Origin: Anthopleura xanthogrammica | Lineage: Eukaryota > Cnidaria > Anthozoa > Actiniaria > Actiniidae | Assembly (NCBI GenBank): GCA_964019055.1 | Contig: OZ025212.1 | Location: forward strand, 8,671,109 to 8,735,108 | Direction of reading: 5' to 3' | DNA length: 64,000 bases | Part shown: piece after piece, positions 25,160-38,185 of the stretch | Layout: each line of letters starts with the position of its first letter | Position numbering within the stretch: the stretch's first letter is position 1 | Program-made: the position numbers and the translations under genes | The notes under the pieces: generated by a model | What the model saw: only the letters and a program-made list of their open reading frames with translations | The model's database searches: none | Told to the model about the DNA's origin: nothing

Positions 25160-27529
25160 ATAAGATAGGCACTTTACGATTTTAAAATTTGCCAATTTTG
25201 ATCACGGAAATGGATTGCAGGCACGATTCTACCTATACATGGTCACGTTTATCTTGTGAAAATTCGGCAGTCTTCCCCTAGTTTTGGTGCCCACGCATGC
25301 GCAGCTACAAAGTTAGGCACTTTACGATTTTGGAATTTGCCAATTTTGATCACGGAAATGGATTGCTGGCACGATTCTACCTATACCTTGTCACGTTTAT
25401 CTTGTGAAAATTCGGCAGTCTTCCCCTAGTTTTGGTGCCCGCGCATGCGCAGCTACAAAGATAGGCACTTTACGATTTTAAAATTTGCCAATTTTAATCA
25501 CGGAAATGGATTGCAGGCACGATTCTACCTATACATGGTCACGTTTATCTTGTGAAAATTCGGCAGTCTTCCCCTAGTTTTGGTGCCCGCGCATGCGCAG
25601 CTAATAAGATAGGCACTTTACGATTTTAAAATTTGCCAATTTTGATCACGGAAATGGATTGCAGGCACGATTCTACCTATACATGGTCACGTTTATCTTG
25701 TGAAAATTCGGCAGTCTTCCCCTAGTTTTGGTGCCCACGCATGCGCAGCTACAAAGTTAGGCACTTTACGATTTTGGAATTTGCCAATTTTGATCACGGA
25801 AATGGATTGCTGGCACGATTCTACCTATACATGGTCACGTTTATCTTGTGAAAATTCGGCAGTCTTCCCCTAGTTTTGGTGTCCGCGCATGCGCAGCTAC
25901 AAAGATAAGCACTTAACGATTTTATAATTTGCCAATTTTGATCACGGAAATGGATTGCTGGCACGATTCTACCTATACATGGTCACGTTTATCTTGTGAA
26001 AATTCGGCAGTCTTCCCCTAGTTTTGGTGCCCGCGCATGCGCAGCTAATAAGATAGGCACTTTACGATTTTAAAATTTGCCAATTTTGATCACGGAAATG
26101 GATTTGCAGGCACGATTCTACCTATACATGGTCACGTTTATCTTGTGAAAATTCGGCAGTCTTCCCCTAGTTTTGGTGCCCGCGCATGCGCAGCTACAAA
26201 GTTAGGCACTTTACGATTTTGGAATTTGCCAATTTTGATCACGGAAATGGATTGCTGGCACGATTCTACCTATACATGGTCACGTTTTACTTGTGAAAAT
26301 TCGGCAGTCTTCCCCTAGTTTTGGTGCCCGCGCATGCGCAGCTACAAAGTTAGGCACTTTACGATTTTAAAATTTGCCAATTTTGATCACGGAAATGGAT
26401 TGCAGGCACGATTCTACCTATACATGGTCACGTTTATCTTGTGAAAATTCGGCAGTCTTCCCCTAGTTTTGGTGCCCACGCATGCGCAGCTACAAAGTTA
26501 GGCACTTTACGATTTTGGAATTTGCCAATTTTGATCACGGAAATGGATTGCTGGCACGATTCTACCTATACCTTGTCACGTTTATCTTGTGAAAATTCGG
26601 CAGTCTTCCCCTAGTTTTGGTGCCCGCGCATGCGCAGCTACAAAGATAGGCACTTTACGATTTTAAAATTTGCCAATTTTAATCACGGAAATGGATTGCA
26701 GGCACGATTCTACCTATACATGGTCACGTTTATCTTGTGAAAATTCGGCAGTCTTCCCCTAGTTTTGGTGCCCGCGCATGCGCAGCTAATAAGATAGGCA
26801 CTTTACGATTTTAAAATTTGCCAATTTTGATCACGGAAATGGATTGCAGGCACGATTCTACCTATACATGGTCACGTTTATCTTGTGAAAATTCGGCAGT
26901 CTTCCCCTAGTTTTGGTGCCCACGCATGCGCAGCTACAAAGTTAGGCACTTTACGATTTTGGAATTTGCAAATTTTGATCACGGAAATGGATTGCTGGCA
27001 CGATTCTACCTATACATGGTCACGTTTATCTTGTGAAAATTCGGCAGTCTTCCCCTAGTTTTGGTGTCCGCGCATGCGCAGCTACAAAGATAAGCACTTA
27101 ACGATTTTATAATTTGCCAATTTTGATCACGGAAATGGATTGCTGGCACGATTCTACCTATACATGGTCACGTTTATCTTGTGAAAATTCGGCAGTCTTC
27201 CCCTAGTTTTGGTGCCCGCGCATGCGCAGCTAATAAGATAGGCACTTTACGATTTTAAAATTTGCCAATTTTGATCACGGAAATGGATTTGCAGGCACGA
27301 TTCTACCTATACATGGTCACGTTTATCTTGTGAAAATTCGGCAGTCTTCCCCTAGTTTTGGTGCCCGCGCATGCGCAGCTACAAAGTTAGGCACTTTACG
27401 ATTTTGGAATTTGCCAATTTTGATCACGGAAATGGATTGCTGGCACGATTCTACCTATACATGGTCACGTTTTACTTGTGAAAATTCGGCAGTCTTCCCC
27501 TAGTTTTGGTGCCCGCGCATGCGCAGCTA
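25160..27529. repeat. 1185-bp eight-monomer HOR, two copies
   Basis: Copies are 25160-26344 and 26345-27529. Shared markers lie 1185 bp apart: 'ttaatcacgg' (25495, 26680), 'acttaacgatttta' (25911, 27096), the 149-bp 'gatttgcagg' monomer (26101, 27286) and 'gttttacttg' (about 26285, 27470). The first monomers differ ('aataagatagg' versus 'caaagttagg'). Copy two also has 'tttgcaaatttt' near 26965. Confidence 0.87.
26101..26110. repeat. 1-bp insertion making a 149-bp monomer (repeated at 27286)
   Basis: 'ggattgcagg' becomes 'ggatttgcagg'. The same insertion recurs at 27286, copied with the 1185-bp unit. These two are the only +1 length variants found. Confidence 0.9.
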
Positions 27530-29897
27530 CAAAGTTAGGCACTTTACGATTTTGGAATTTGCCAATTTTGATCACGGAAATGGATTGCTGGCACGATTCT
27601 ACCTATACATGGTCACGTTTATCTTGTGAAAATTCGGCAGTCTTCCCCTAGTTTTGGTGTCCGCGCATGCGCAGCTACAAAGATAAGCACTTAACGATTT
27701 TATAATTTGCCAATTTTGATCACGGAAATGGATTGCTGGCACGATTCTACCTATACATGGTCACGTTTATCTTGTGAAAATTCGGCAGTCTTCCCCTAGT
27801 TTTGGTGCCCGCGCATGCGCAGCTACAAAGTTAGGCACTTTACGATTTTGGAATTTGCCAATTTTGATCACGGAAATGGATTGCTGGCACGATTCTACCT
27901 ATACATGGTCACGTTTATCTTGTGAAAATTCGGCAGTCTTCCCCTAGTTTTGGTGTCCGCGCATGCGCAGCTACAAAGATAAGCACTTAACGATTTTATA
28001 ATTTGCCAATTTTGATCACGGAAATGGATTGCTGGCACGATTCTACCTATACATGGTCACGTTTATCTTGTGAAAATTCGGCAGTCTTCCCCTAGTTTTG
28101 GTGCCCGCGCATGCGCAGCTAGTAAGATAGGCACTTTACGATTTTAAAATTTGCCAATTTTGATCACGGAAATGGATTGCAGGCACGATTCTACCTATAC
28201 ATGGTCACGTTTATCTTGTGAAAATTCGGCAGTCTTCCCCTAGTTTTGGTGCCCGCGCATGCGCAGCTAATAAGATAGGCACTTTACGATTTTAAAATTT
28301 GCCAATTTTGATCACGGAAATGGATTGAAGGCACGATTCTACCTATACATGGTCACGTTTATCTTGTGAAAATTCGGCAGTCTTCCCCTAGTTTTGGTGC
28401 CCACGCATGCGCAGCTACAAAGTTAGGCACTTTACGATTTTGGAATTTGCCAATTTTGATCACGGAAATGGATTGCTGGCACGATTCTACCTATACCTTG
28501 TCACGTTTATCTTGTGAAAATTCGGCAGTCTTCCCCTAGTTTTGGTGCCCACGCATGCGCAGCTACAAAGTTAGGCACTTTACGATTTTGGAATTTGCCA
28601 ATTTTGATCACGGAAATGGATTGCTGGCACGATTCTACCTATACATGGTCACGTTTATCTTGTGAAAATTCGGCAGTCTTCCCCTAGTTTTGGTGTCCGC
28701 GCATGCGCAGCTACAAAGATAAGCACTTTACGATTTTAAAATTTGCCAATTTTAATCACGGAAATGGATTGCAGGCACGATTCTACCTATACATGGTCAC
28801 GTTTATCTTGTGAAAATTCGGCAGTCTTCCCCTAGTTTTGGTGCCCGCGCATGCGCAGCTAATAAGATAGGCACTTTACGATTTTAAAATTTGCCAATTT
28901 TGATCACGGAAATGGATTGCAGGCACGATTCTACCTATACATGGTTACGTTTATCTTGTGAAAATTCGGCAGTCTTCCCCTAGTTTTGGTGCCCACGCAT
29001 GCGCAGCTACAAAGTTAGGCACTTTACGATTTTGGAATTTGCCAATTTTGATCACGGAAATGGATTGCTGGCACGATTCTACCTATACATGGTCACGTTT
29101 ATCTTGTGAAAATTCGGCAGTCTTCCCCTAGTTTTGGTGTCCGCGCATGCGCAGCTACAAAGATAAGCACTTAACGATTTTATAATTTGCCAATTTTGAT
29201 CACGGAAATGGATTGCTGGCACGATTCTACCTATACATGGTCACGTTTATCTTGTGAAAATTCGGCAGTCTTCCCCTAGTTTTGGTGCCCGCGCATGCGC
29301 AGCTAATAAGATAGGCACTTTACGATTTTAAAATTTGCCAATTTTGATCACGGAAATGGATTGCAGGCACGATTCTACCTATACATGGTCACGTTTATCT
29401 TGTGAAAATTCGGCAGTCTTCCCCTAGTTTTGGTGCCCACGCATGCGCAGCTACAAAGTTAGGCACTTTACGATTTTGGAATTTGCCAATTTTGATCACG
29501 GAAATGGATTGCTGGCACGATTCTACCTATACCTTGTCACGTTTATCTTGTGAAAATTCGGCAGTCTTCCCCTAGTTTTGGTGCCCGCGCATGCGCAGCT
29601 ACAAAGATAGGCACTTTACGATTTTAAAATTTGCCAATTTTGATCACGGAAATGGATTGCAGGCACGATTCTACCTATACATGGTCACGTTTATCTTGTG
29701 AAAATTCGGCAGTCTTCCCCTAGTTTTGGTGCCCGCGCATGCGCAGCTAATAAGATAGGCACTTTACGATTTTAAAATTTGCCAATTTTGATCACGGAAA
29801 TGGATTGCAGGCACGATTCTACCTATACATGGTCACGTTTATCTTGTGAAAATTCGGCAGTCTTCCCCTAGTTTTGGTGCCCACGCATGCGCAGCTA

Positions 29898-31673
29898 CAA
29901 AGTTAGGCACTTTACGATTTTGGAATTTGCCAATTTTGATCACGGAAATGGATTGCTGGCACGATTCTACCTATACATGGTCACGTTTATCTTGTAAAAA
30001 TTCGGCAGTCTTCCCCTAGTTTTGGTGCCCGGGCATGCGCAGCTACAAAGTTAGGCACTTTACGATTTTGGAATTTGCCAATTTTGATCACGGAAATGGA
30101 TTGCTGGCACGATTCTACCTATACATGGTCACGTTTATCTTGTGAAAATTCGGCAGTCTTCCCCTAGTTTTGGTGCCCGCGCATGCGCAGCTACAAAGAT
30201 AGGCACTTTACGATTTTATAATTTGCCAATTTTGATCACGGAAATCGATTGCTGGCACGATTCTACCTATGCATGGTCACGTTTATCTTGTCAAAATTCG
30301 GCAGTCTTCCCCTAGTTTTGGTGCCCGCGCATGCGCAGCTAATAAGATAGGCACTTTACGATTTTAAAATTTGCCAATTTTGATCACGGAAATGGATTGC
30401 AGGCACGATTCTACCTATACATGGTCACGTTTATCTTGTGAAAATTCGGCAGTCTTCCCCTAGTTTTGGTGCCCGCGCATGCGCAGCTAATAAGATAGGC
30501 ACTTTACGATTTTAAAATTTGCCAATTTTGATCACGGAAATGGATTGCAGGCACGATTCTACCTATACATGGTCACGTTTATCTTGTGAAAATTCGGCAG
30601 TCTTCCCCTAGTTTTGGTGCCCACGCATGCGCAGCTACAAAGTTAGGCACTTTACGATTTTGGAATTTGCCAATTTTGATCACGGAAATGGATTGCTGGC
30701 ACGATTCTACCTATACATGGTCACGTTTATCTTGTAAAAATTCGGCAGTCTTCCCCTAGTTTTGGTGCCCACGCATGCGCAGCTACAAAGTTAGGCACTT
30801 TACGATTTTGGAATTTGCCAATTTTGATCACGGAAATGGATTGCTGGCACGATTCTACCTATACATGGTCACGTTTATCTTGTGAAAATTCGGCAGTCTT
30901 CCCCTAGTTTTGGTGCCCGCGCATGCGCAGCTACAAAGATAGGCACTTTACGATTTTATAATTTGCCAATTTTGATCACGGAAATCGATTGCTGGCACGA
31001 TTCTCCCTATGCATGGTCACGTTTATCTTGTCAAAATTCGGCAGTCTTCCCCTAGTTTTGGTGCCCGCGCATGCGCAGCTAATAAGATAGGCACTTTACG
31101 ATTTTAAAATTTGCCAATTTTGATCACGGAAATGGATTGCAGGCACGATTCTACCTATACATGGTCACGTTTATCTTGTGAAAATTCGGCAGTCTTCCCC
31201 TAGTTTTGGTGCCCACGCATGCGCAGCTACAAAGTTAGGCACTTTACGATTTTGGAATTTACCAATTTTGATCACGGAAATGGATTGCTGGCACGATTCT
31301 ACCTATACCTTGTCACGTTTATCTTGTAAAAATTCGGCAGTCTTCCCCTAGTTTTGGTGCCCGCGCATGCGCAGCTACAAAGTTAGGCACTTTACGATTT
31401 TGGAATTTGCCAATTTTGATCACGGAAATGGATTGCTGGCACGATTCTACCTATACATGGTCACGTTTATCTTGTGAAAATTCGGCAGTCTTCCCCTAGT
31501 TTTGGTGCCCGCGCATGCGCAGCTACAAAGATAGGCACTTTACGATTTTATAATTTGCCAATTTTGATCACGGAAATCGATTGCTGGCACGATTCTACCT
31601 ATGCATGGTCACGTTTATCTTGTCAAAATTCGGCAGTCTTCCCCTAGTTTTGGTGCCCGCGCATGCGCAGCTA
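29898..31673. repeat. 5-, 4- and 4-monomer HOR units marked by 'cctatgcatgg'
   Basis: Units start at 29898 (5 monomers), 30638 (4) and 31230 (3 monomers to 31673, then continuing into the next block). Each has a 'cttgtaaaaattcgg' monomer, a plain one, a 'taattt + atcgatt + cctatgcatgg + cttgtcaaaa' one, then one or two 'aataagatagg + gcagg' monomers. Loss of one 'aataag' monomer explains the 5 to 4 change. Confidence 0.78.
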
Positions 31674-33005
31674 ATAAGATAGGCACTTTACGATTTTAAA
31701 ATTTGCCAATTTGGATCACGGAAATGGATTGCAGGCACGATTCTACCTATACATGGTCACGTTTATCTTGTGAAAATTCGGCTGTCTTCCCCTAGTTTTG
31801 GTGCCCGCGCATGCGCAGCTACAAAGTTAGGCACTTTAAGATTTTGGAATTTGCCAATTTTGATCACGGAAATGAATTGCTGGCACGATTCTAGCTATAC
31901 ATGGTCACGTTTATCTTGTGAAAATTCGGCAGTCTTCCCCTAGTTTTGGTGCCCGCGCATGCGCAGCTACAAAGTAAGGCACTTTACGATTTTAAAATTT
32001 GCCAATTTTGATCATGGAAATGGATTACAGGCACGATTCTACCTATACATGGTCACGTTTATCTTGTGAAAATTCGGCAGTCTTCCCCTAGTTTTGGTGC
32101 CCGCGCATGCGCAGCTACAAAGTTAGGCACTTTACGATTTTGGAATTTCTCAATTTTGATCACGGAAATGGATTGCTGGCACGATTCTACCTAAACATGG
32201 TCACGTTTATCTTGTGAAAATTCGGCAGTCTTCCCCTAGTTTTGGTGCCCGCGCATGCGCAGCTACAAAGTAAGGCACTTTACGATTTTGGAATTTGACA
32301 ATTTTGATCACGGAAATGGATTGCTGGCACGATTCTACCTATACATGGTCACGTTTATCTTGTGAAAATTCGGCAGTCTTCCCCTAGTTTTGGTGCCCGC
32401 GCATGCGCAGCTAATAAGATAGGCACTTTACGATTTTAAAATTTGCCAATTTGGATCACGGAAATGGATTGCAGGCACGATTCTACCTATACATGGTCAC
32501 GTTTATCTTGTGAAAATTCGGCTGTCTTCCCCTAGTTTTGGTGCCCGCGCATGCGCAGCTACAAAGTTAGGCACTTTAAGATTTTGGAATTTGCCAATTT
32601 TGATCACGGAAATGAATTGCTGGCACGATTCTAGCTATACATGGTCACGTTTATCTTGTGAAAATTCGGCAGTCTTCCCCTAGTTTTGGTGCCCGCGCAT
32701 GCGCAGCTACAAAGTTAGGCACTTTACGATTTTAAAATTTGCCAATTTTGATCATGGAAATGGATTGCTGGCACGATTCTACCTATACATGGTCACGTTT
32801 ATCTTGTGAAAATTCGGCAGTCTTCCTCTAGTTTTGGTGCCCGCGCATGCGCAGCTACAAAGTTAGGCACTTTACGATTTTGGAATTTGCTAATTTTGAT
32901 CACGGAAATGGATTGCTGGCACGATTCTACCTATACATGGTCACGTTTATCTTGTGAAAATTCGGCAGTCTTCCCCTAGTTTTGGTGCCCGCGCATGCGC
33001 AGCTA
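31674..33005. repeat. 740-bp five-monomer HOR, 1.8 copies
   Basis: 'tttggatcacgg + gcagg + ggctgtc' monomers at 31674 and 32414 are each followed by 'ctttaagatttt + aaatgaattgc + ctagctatac' and then by 'aaaattt + gatcatgg'. The second copy departs after its third monomer. A 'ctcaa' monomer (32118) reappears here, the type otherwise typical of the first 8 kb. Confidence 0.8.
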
Positions 33006-33597
33006 CAAAGTTAGGCACTTTACGATTTTAGAATTTCTCAATTTTGATCACGGAAATGGATTGCTGGCACGGTTCTACCTATACATGGTCACGTTTATCT
33101 TGTGAAAATTCGGCAGTCTTCCCCTAGTTTTGGTGCCCGCGCATGCGCAGCTACAAAGTTAGGCACTTTACGATTTTGGAATTTGCCAATTTTGATAACG
33201 GAAATGGATTGCTGGCACGATTCTACCTATACATGGTCACGTTTATCTTGTGAAAATTCGGCAGTCTTCCCCTAGTTTTGGTGCCCGCGCATGCGCAGCT
33301 ACAAAGTTAGGCACTTTACGATTTTGGAATTTGCCAATTTTGATCACGGAAATGGATTGCTGGCACGATTCTACCTATACATGGTCACGTTTATCTTGTG
33401 AAAATTCGGCAGTCTTCCCCTAGTTTTGGTGCCCGCGCATGCGCAGCTACAAAGTTAGGCACTTTACGATTTTGGAATTTGCCAATTTTGATCACGGAAA
33501 TGGATTGCTGGCACGATTCTACCTATACATGGTCACGTTTATCTTGTGAAAATTCGGCAGTCTTCCCCTAGTTTTGGTGCCCGCGCATGCGCAGCTA

Positions 33598-34041
33598 CAA
33601 AGATAGGCACTCTACAATTTTGGAATTTGCCAATTTTGATCACTGAAATCGATTGTTGGCACGATTCTACCTATACATGGTCACGTTTATCTTGTGAAAA
33701 TTCGGCAGTCTTCCCCTAGTTTTGGTGCCCGCGCATGCGCAGCTACAAAGTTAGGCACTTTACGATTTTGGAATTTGCCAATTTTGATCACGGAAATGGA
33801 TTGCTGGCACGATTCTACCTATACATGGTCACGTTTATCTTGTGAAAATTCGGCAGTCTTCCCCTAGTTTTGGTGCCCGCGCATGCGCAGCTACAAAGTT
33901 AGGCACTTTACGATTTTGGAATTTGCCAATTTTGATCACGGAAATGGATTGCTGGCACGATTCTACCTATACATGGTCACGTTTATCTTGTGAAAATTCG
34001 GCAGTCTTCCCCTAGTTTTGGTGCCCGCGCATGTGCAGCTA
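33598..34041. repeat. Three-monomer lead-in to the 14-mer HOR
   Basis: A 'cactctacaatttt + gatcactgaaatcgattgttgg' monomer is followed by two plain monomers. The same trio precedes the next 'cactctaca' monomer at 34042, and the two plain monomers also precede those at 36114 and 37594. Confidence 0.7.
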
Positions 34042-36113
34042 CAAAGATAGGCACTCTACAATTTTGGAATTTGCCAATTTTGATCACTGAAATCAATTGT
34101 TGGCACGATTCTACCTATACATGGTCACGTTTATCTTGTGAAAATTCGGCAGTCTTCCCCTAGTTTTGGTGCCCGCGCATGCGCAGCTACAAAGATAGGC
34201 ACTCTACGATTTTTGAATTTGCCAATTTTGATCACGGAAATCGATTGCTGGCACGATTCTACCTATACATGGTCACGTTTATCTTGTGAAAATTCGGCAG
34301 TCTTCCCCTAGTTTTGGTGCCCGCGCATGCGCAGCTACAAAGTTAGGCACTTTACGATTTTGGAAATTGCTAATTTTGATCACGGAAATGGATTGCTGGC
34401 ACGATTCTACCTATATATGGTCACGTTTATCTTGTGAAAATTCGGCAGTCTTCCCCTAGTTTTGGTGCCCGCGCATGCGCAGCTACAAAGTTAGGCACTT
34501 TACGATTTTTGAAATTGCTAATTTTGATCACGGAAATGGATTCCTGGCACGATTCTACCTATACATGGTCACGTTTATCTTGTGAAAATTCGGCAGTCTT
34601 CCCCTAGTTTTGGTGCCCGCGCATGCGCAGCTACAAAGATAGGCACTTTACGATTTTGGAAATTGCTAATTTTGATCACGGAAATGGATTGCTGGCACGA
34701 TTCTACCTATACATGGTCACGTTTATCTTGTGAAAATTCGGCAGTCTTCCCCTAGTTTTGGTGCCCGCGCATGCGGAGCTACAAAGTTAGGCACTTTACG
34801 ATTTTGGAATTTGCCAATTTTGATCACGGAAATGGATTGCTGGCACGATTCTACCTATACATGGTCACGTTTATCTTGTGAAAATTCGGCAGTCTTCCCC
34901 TAGTTTTGGTGCCCGCGCATGCGCAGCTACAAAGTTAGGCACTTTACGATTTTGGAATTTGCTAATTTTGATCACGGAAATGGATTGCTGGCACGATTCT
35001 ACCTATACATGGTCACGTTTATCTTGTGAAAATTCGGCAGTCTTCCCCTAGTTTTGGTGCCCGCGCATGCGCAGCTACAAAGTTAGGCACTTTACGATTT
35101 TTGAAATTGCTAATTTTGATCACGGAAATGGATTCCTGGCACGATTCTACCTATACATGGTCACGTTTATCTTGTGAAAATTCGGCAGTCTTCCCCTAGT
35201 TTTGGTGCCCGCGCATGCGCAGCTACAAAGATAGGCACTTTACGATTTTGGAAATTGCTAATTTTGATCACGGAAATGGATTGCTGGCACGATTCTACCT
35301 ATACATGGTCACGTTTATCTTGTGAAAATTCGGCAGTCTTCCCCTAGTTTTGGTGCCCGCGCATGCGGAGCTACAAAGTTAGGCACTTTACGATTTTGGA
35401 ATTTGCCAATTTTGATCACGGAAATGGATTGCTGGCACGATTCTACCTATACATGGTCACGTTTATCTTGTGAAAATTCGGCAGTCTTCCCCTAGTTTTG
35501 GTGCCCGCGCATGCGCAGCTACAAAGTTAGGCACTTTACGATTTTGGAATTTGCTAATTTTGATCACGGAAATGGATTGCTGGCACGATTCTACCTATAC
35601 ATGGTCACGTTTATCTTGTGAAAATTCGGCAGTCTTCCCCTAGTTTTGGTGCCCGCGCATGCGCAGCTACAAAGTTAGGCACTTTACGATTTTGGAATTT
35701 GCCAATTTTGAAAACGGAAATGGATTGCTGGCACGATTCTACCTATACATGGTCACGTTTATCTTGTGAAAATTCGGCAGTCTTCCCCTAGTTTTGGTGC
35801 CCGCGCATGCGCAGCTACAAAGTTAGGCACTTTACGATTTTGGAATTTGCCAATTTTGATCACGGAAATGGATTGCTGGCACGATTCTACCTATACATGG
35901 TCACGTTTATCTTGTGAAAATTCGGCAGTCTTCCCCTAGTTTTGGTGCCCGCGCATGCGCAGCTACAAAGTTAGGCACTTTACGATTTTGGAATTTGCCA
36001 ATTTTGATCACGGAAATGGATTGCTGGCACGATTCTACCTATACATGGTCACGTTTATCTTGTGAAAATTCGGCAGTCTTCCCCTAGTTTTGGTGCCCGC
36101 GCATGCGCAGCTA
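34042..36113. repeat. 14-monomer HOR unit (2072 bp) with an internal four-monomer duplication
   Basis: The unit begins with 'cactctacaatttt', then 'cactctacgatttttgaa', then 'gaaattgcta + tatatatgg'. The four monomers 34486-35077 ('tttgaaattgcta + cctgg'; 'gataggc + gaaattgcta + gcggagc'; plain; 'gctaatttt') are repeated at 35078-35669. It ends with 'ttttgaaaacgg' and two plain monomers. Confidence 0.82.
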
Positions 36114-37593
36114 CAAAGATAGGCACTCTACAATTTTGGAATTTGCCAATTTTGATCACTGAAATCGATTGTTGGCACGATTCTACCTATACATGGTCAC
36201 GTTTATCTTGTGAAAATTCGGCAGTCTTCCCCTAGTTTTGGTGCCCGCGCATGCGCAGCTACAAAGATAGGCACTCTACGATTTTTGAATTTGCCAATTT
36301 TGATCACGGAAATCGATTGCTGGCACGATTCTACCTATACATGGTCACGTTTATCTTGTGAAAATTCGGCAGTCTTCCCCTAGTTTTGGTGCCCGCGCAT
36401 GCGCAGCTACAAAGTTAGGCACTTTACGATTTTGGAAATTGCTAATTTTGATCACGGAAATGGATTGCTGGCACGATTCTACCTATATATGGTCACGTTT
36501 ATCTTGTGAAAATTCGGCAGTCTTCCCCTAGTTTTGGTGCCCGCGCATGCGCAGCTACAAAGTTAGGCACTTTACGATTTTTGAAATTGCTAATTTTGAT
36601 CACGGAAATGGATTCCTGGCACGATTCTACCTATACATGGTCACGTTTATCTTGTGAAAATTCGGCAGTCTTCCCCTAGTTTTGGTGCCCGCGCATGCGC
36701 AGCTACAAAGATAGGCACTTTACGATTTTGGAAATTGCTAATTTTGATCACGGAAATGGATTGCTGGCACGATTCTACCTATACATGGTCACGTTTATCT
36801 TGTGAAAATTCGGCAGTCTTCCCCTAGTTTTGGTGCCCGCGCATGCGGAGCTACAAAGTTAGGCACTTTACGATTTTGGAATTTGCCAATTTTGATCACG
36901 GAAATGGATTGCTGGCACGATTCTACCTATACATGGTCACGTTTATCTTGTGAAAATTCGGCAGTCTTCCCCTAGTTTTGGTGCCCGCGCATGCGCAGCT
37001 ACAAAGTTAGGCACTTTACGATTTTGGAATTTGCTAATTTTGATCACGGAAATGGATTGCTGGCACGATTCTACCTATACATGGTCACGTTTATCTTGTG
37101 AAAATTCGGCAGTCTTCCCCTAGTTTTGGTGCCCGCGCATGCGCAGCTACAAAGTTAGGCACTTTACGATTTTGGAATTTGCCAATTTTGAAAACGGAAA
37201 TGGATTGCTGGCACGATTCTACCTATACATGGTCACGTTTATCTTGTGAAAATTCGGCAGTCTTCCCCTAGTTTTGGTGCCCGCGCATGCGCAGCTACAA
37301 AGTTAGGCACTTTACGATTTTGGAATTTGCCAATTTTGATCACGGAAATGGATTGCTGGCACGATTCTACCTATACATGGTCACGTTTATCTTGTGAAAA
37401 TTCGGCAGTCTTCCCCTAGTTTTGGTGCCCGCGCATGCGCAGCTACAAAGTTAGGCACTTTACGATTTTGGAATTTGCCAATTTTGAGCACGGAAATGGA
37501 TTGCTGGCACGATTCTACCTATACATGGTCACGTTTATCTTGTGAAAATTCGGCAGTCTTCCCCTAGTTTTGGTGCCCGCGCATGCGCAGCTA
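36114..37593. repeat. 10-monomer HOR unit (1480 bp), unduplicated form of the 14-mer
   Basis: This has the same monomer order as 34042-36113 with only one copy of the four-monomer block. Markers 1480 bp apart include 'ttttgaaaacgg' (35707, 37187), 'cactctaca' (36124, 37604) and 'atgcggag' (35363, 36843). A further partial copy runs 37594-38185, with 'gaaaacgatt' in place of 'gaaatcgatt'. Confidence 0.85.
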
Positions 37594-38185
37594 CAAAGAT
37601 AGGCACTCTACAATTTTGGAATTTGCCAATTTTGATCACTGAAAACGATTGTTGGCACGATTCTACCTATACATGGTCACGTTTATCTTGTGAAAATTCG
37701 GCAGTCTTCCCCTAGTTTTGGTGCCCGCGCATGCGCAGCTACAAAGATAGGCACTCTACGATTTTTGAATTTGCCAATTTTGATCACGGAAATCGATTGC
37801 TGGCACGATTCTACCTATACATGGTCACGTTTATCTTGTGAAAATTCGGCAGTCTTCCCCTAGTTTTGGTGCCCGCGCATGCGCAGCTACAAAGTTAGGC
37901 ACTTTACGATTTTGGAAATTGCTAATTTTGATCACGGAAATGGATTGCTGGCACGATTCTACCTATATATGGTCACGTTTATCTTGTGAAAATTCGGCAG
38001 TCTTCCCCTAGTTTTGGTGCCCGCGCATGCGCAGCTACAAAGTTAGGCACTTTACGATTTTTGAAATTGCTAATTTTGATCACGGAAATGGATTCCTGGC
38101 ACGATTCTACCTATACATGGTCACGTTTATCTTGTGAAAATTCGGCAGTCTTCCCCTAGTTTTGGTGCCCGCGCATGCGCAGCTA

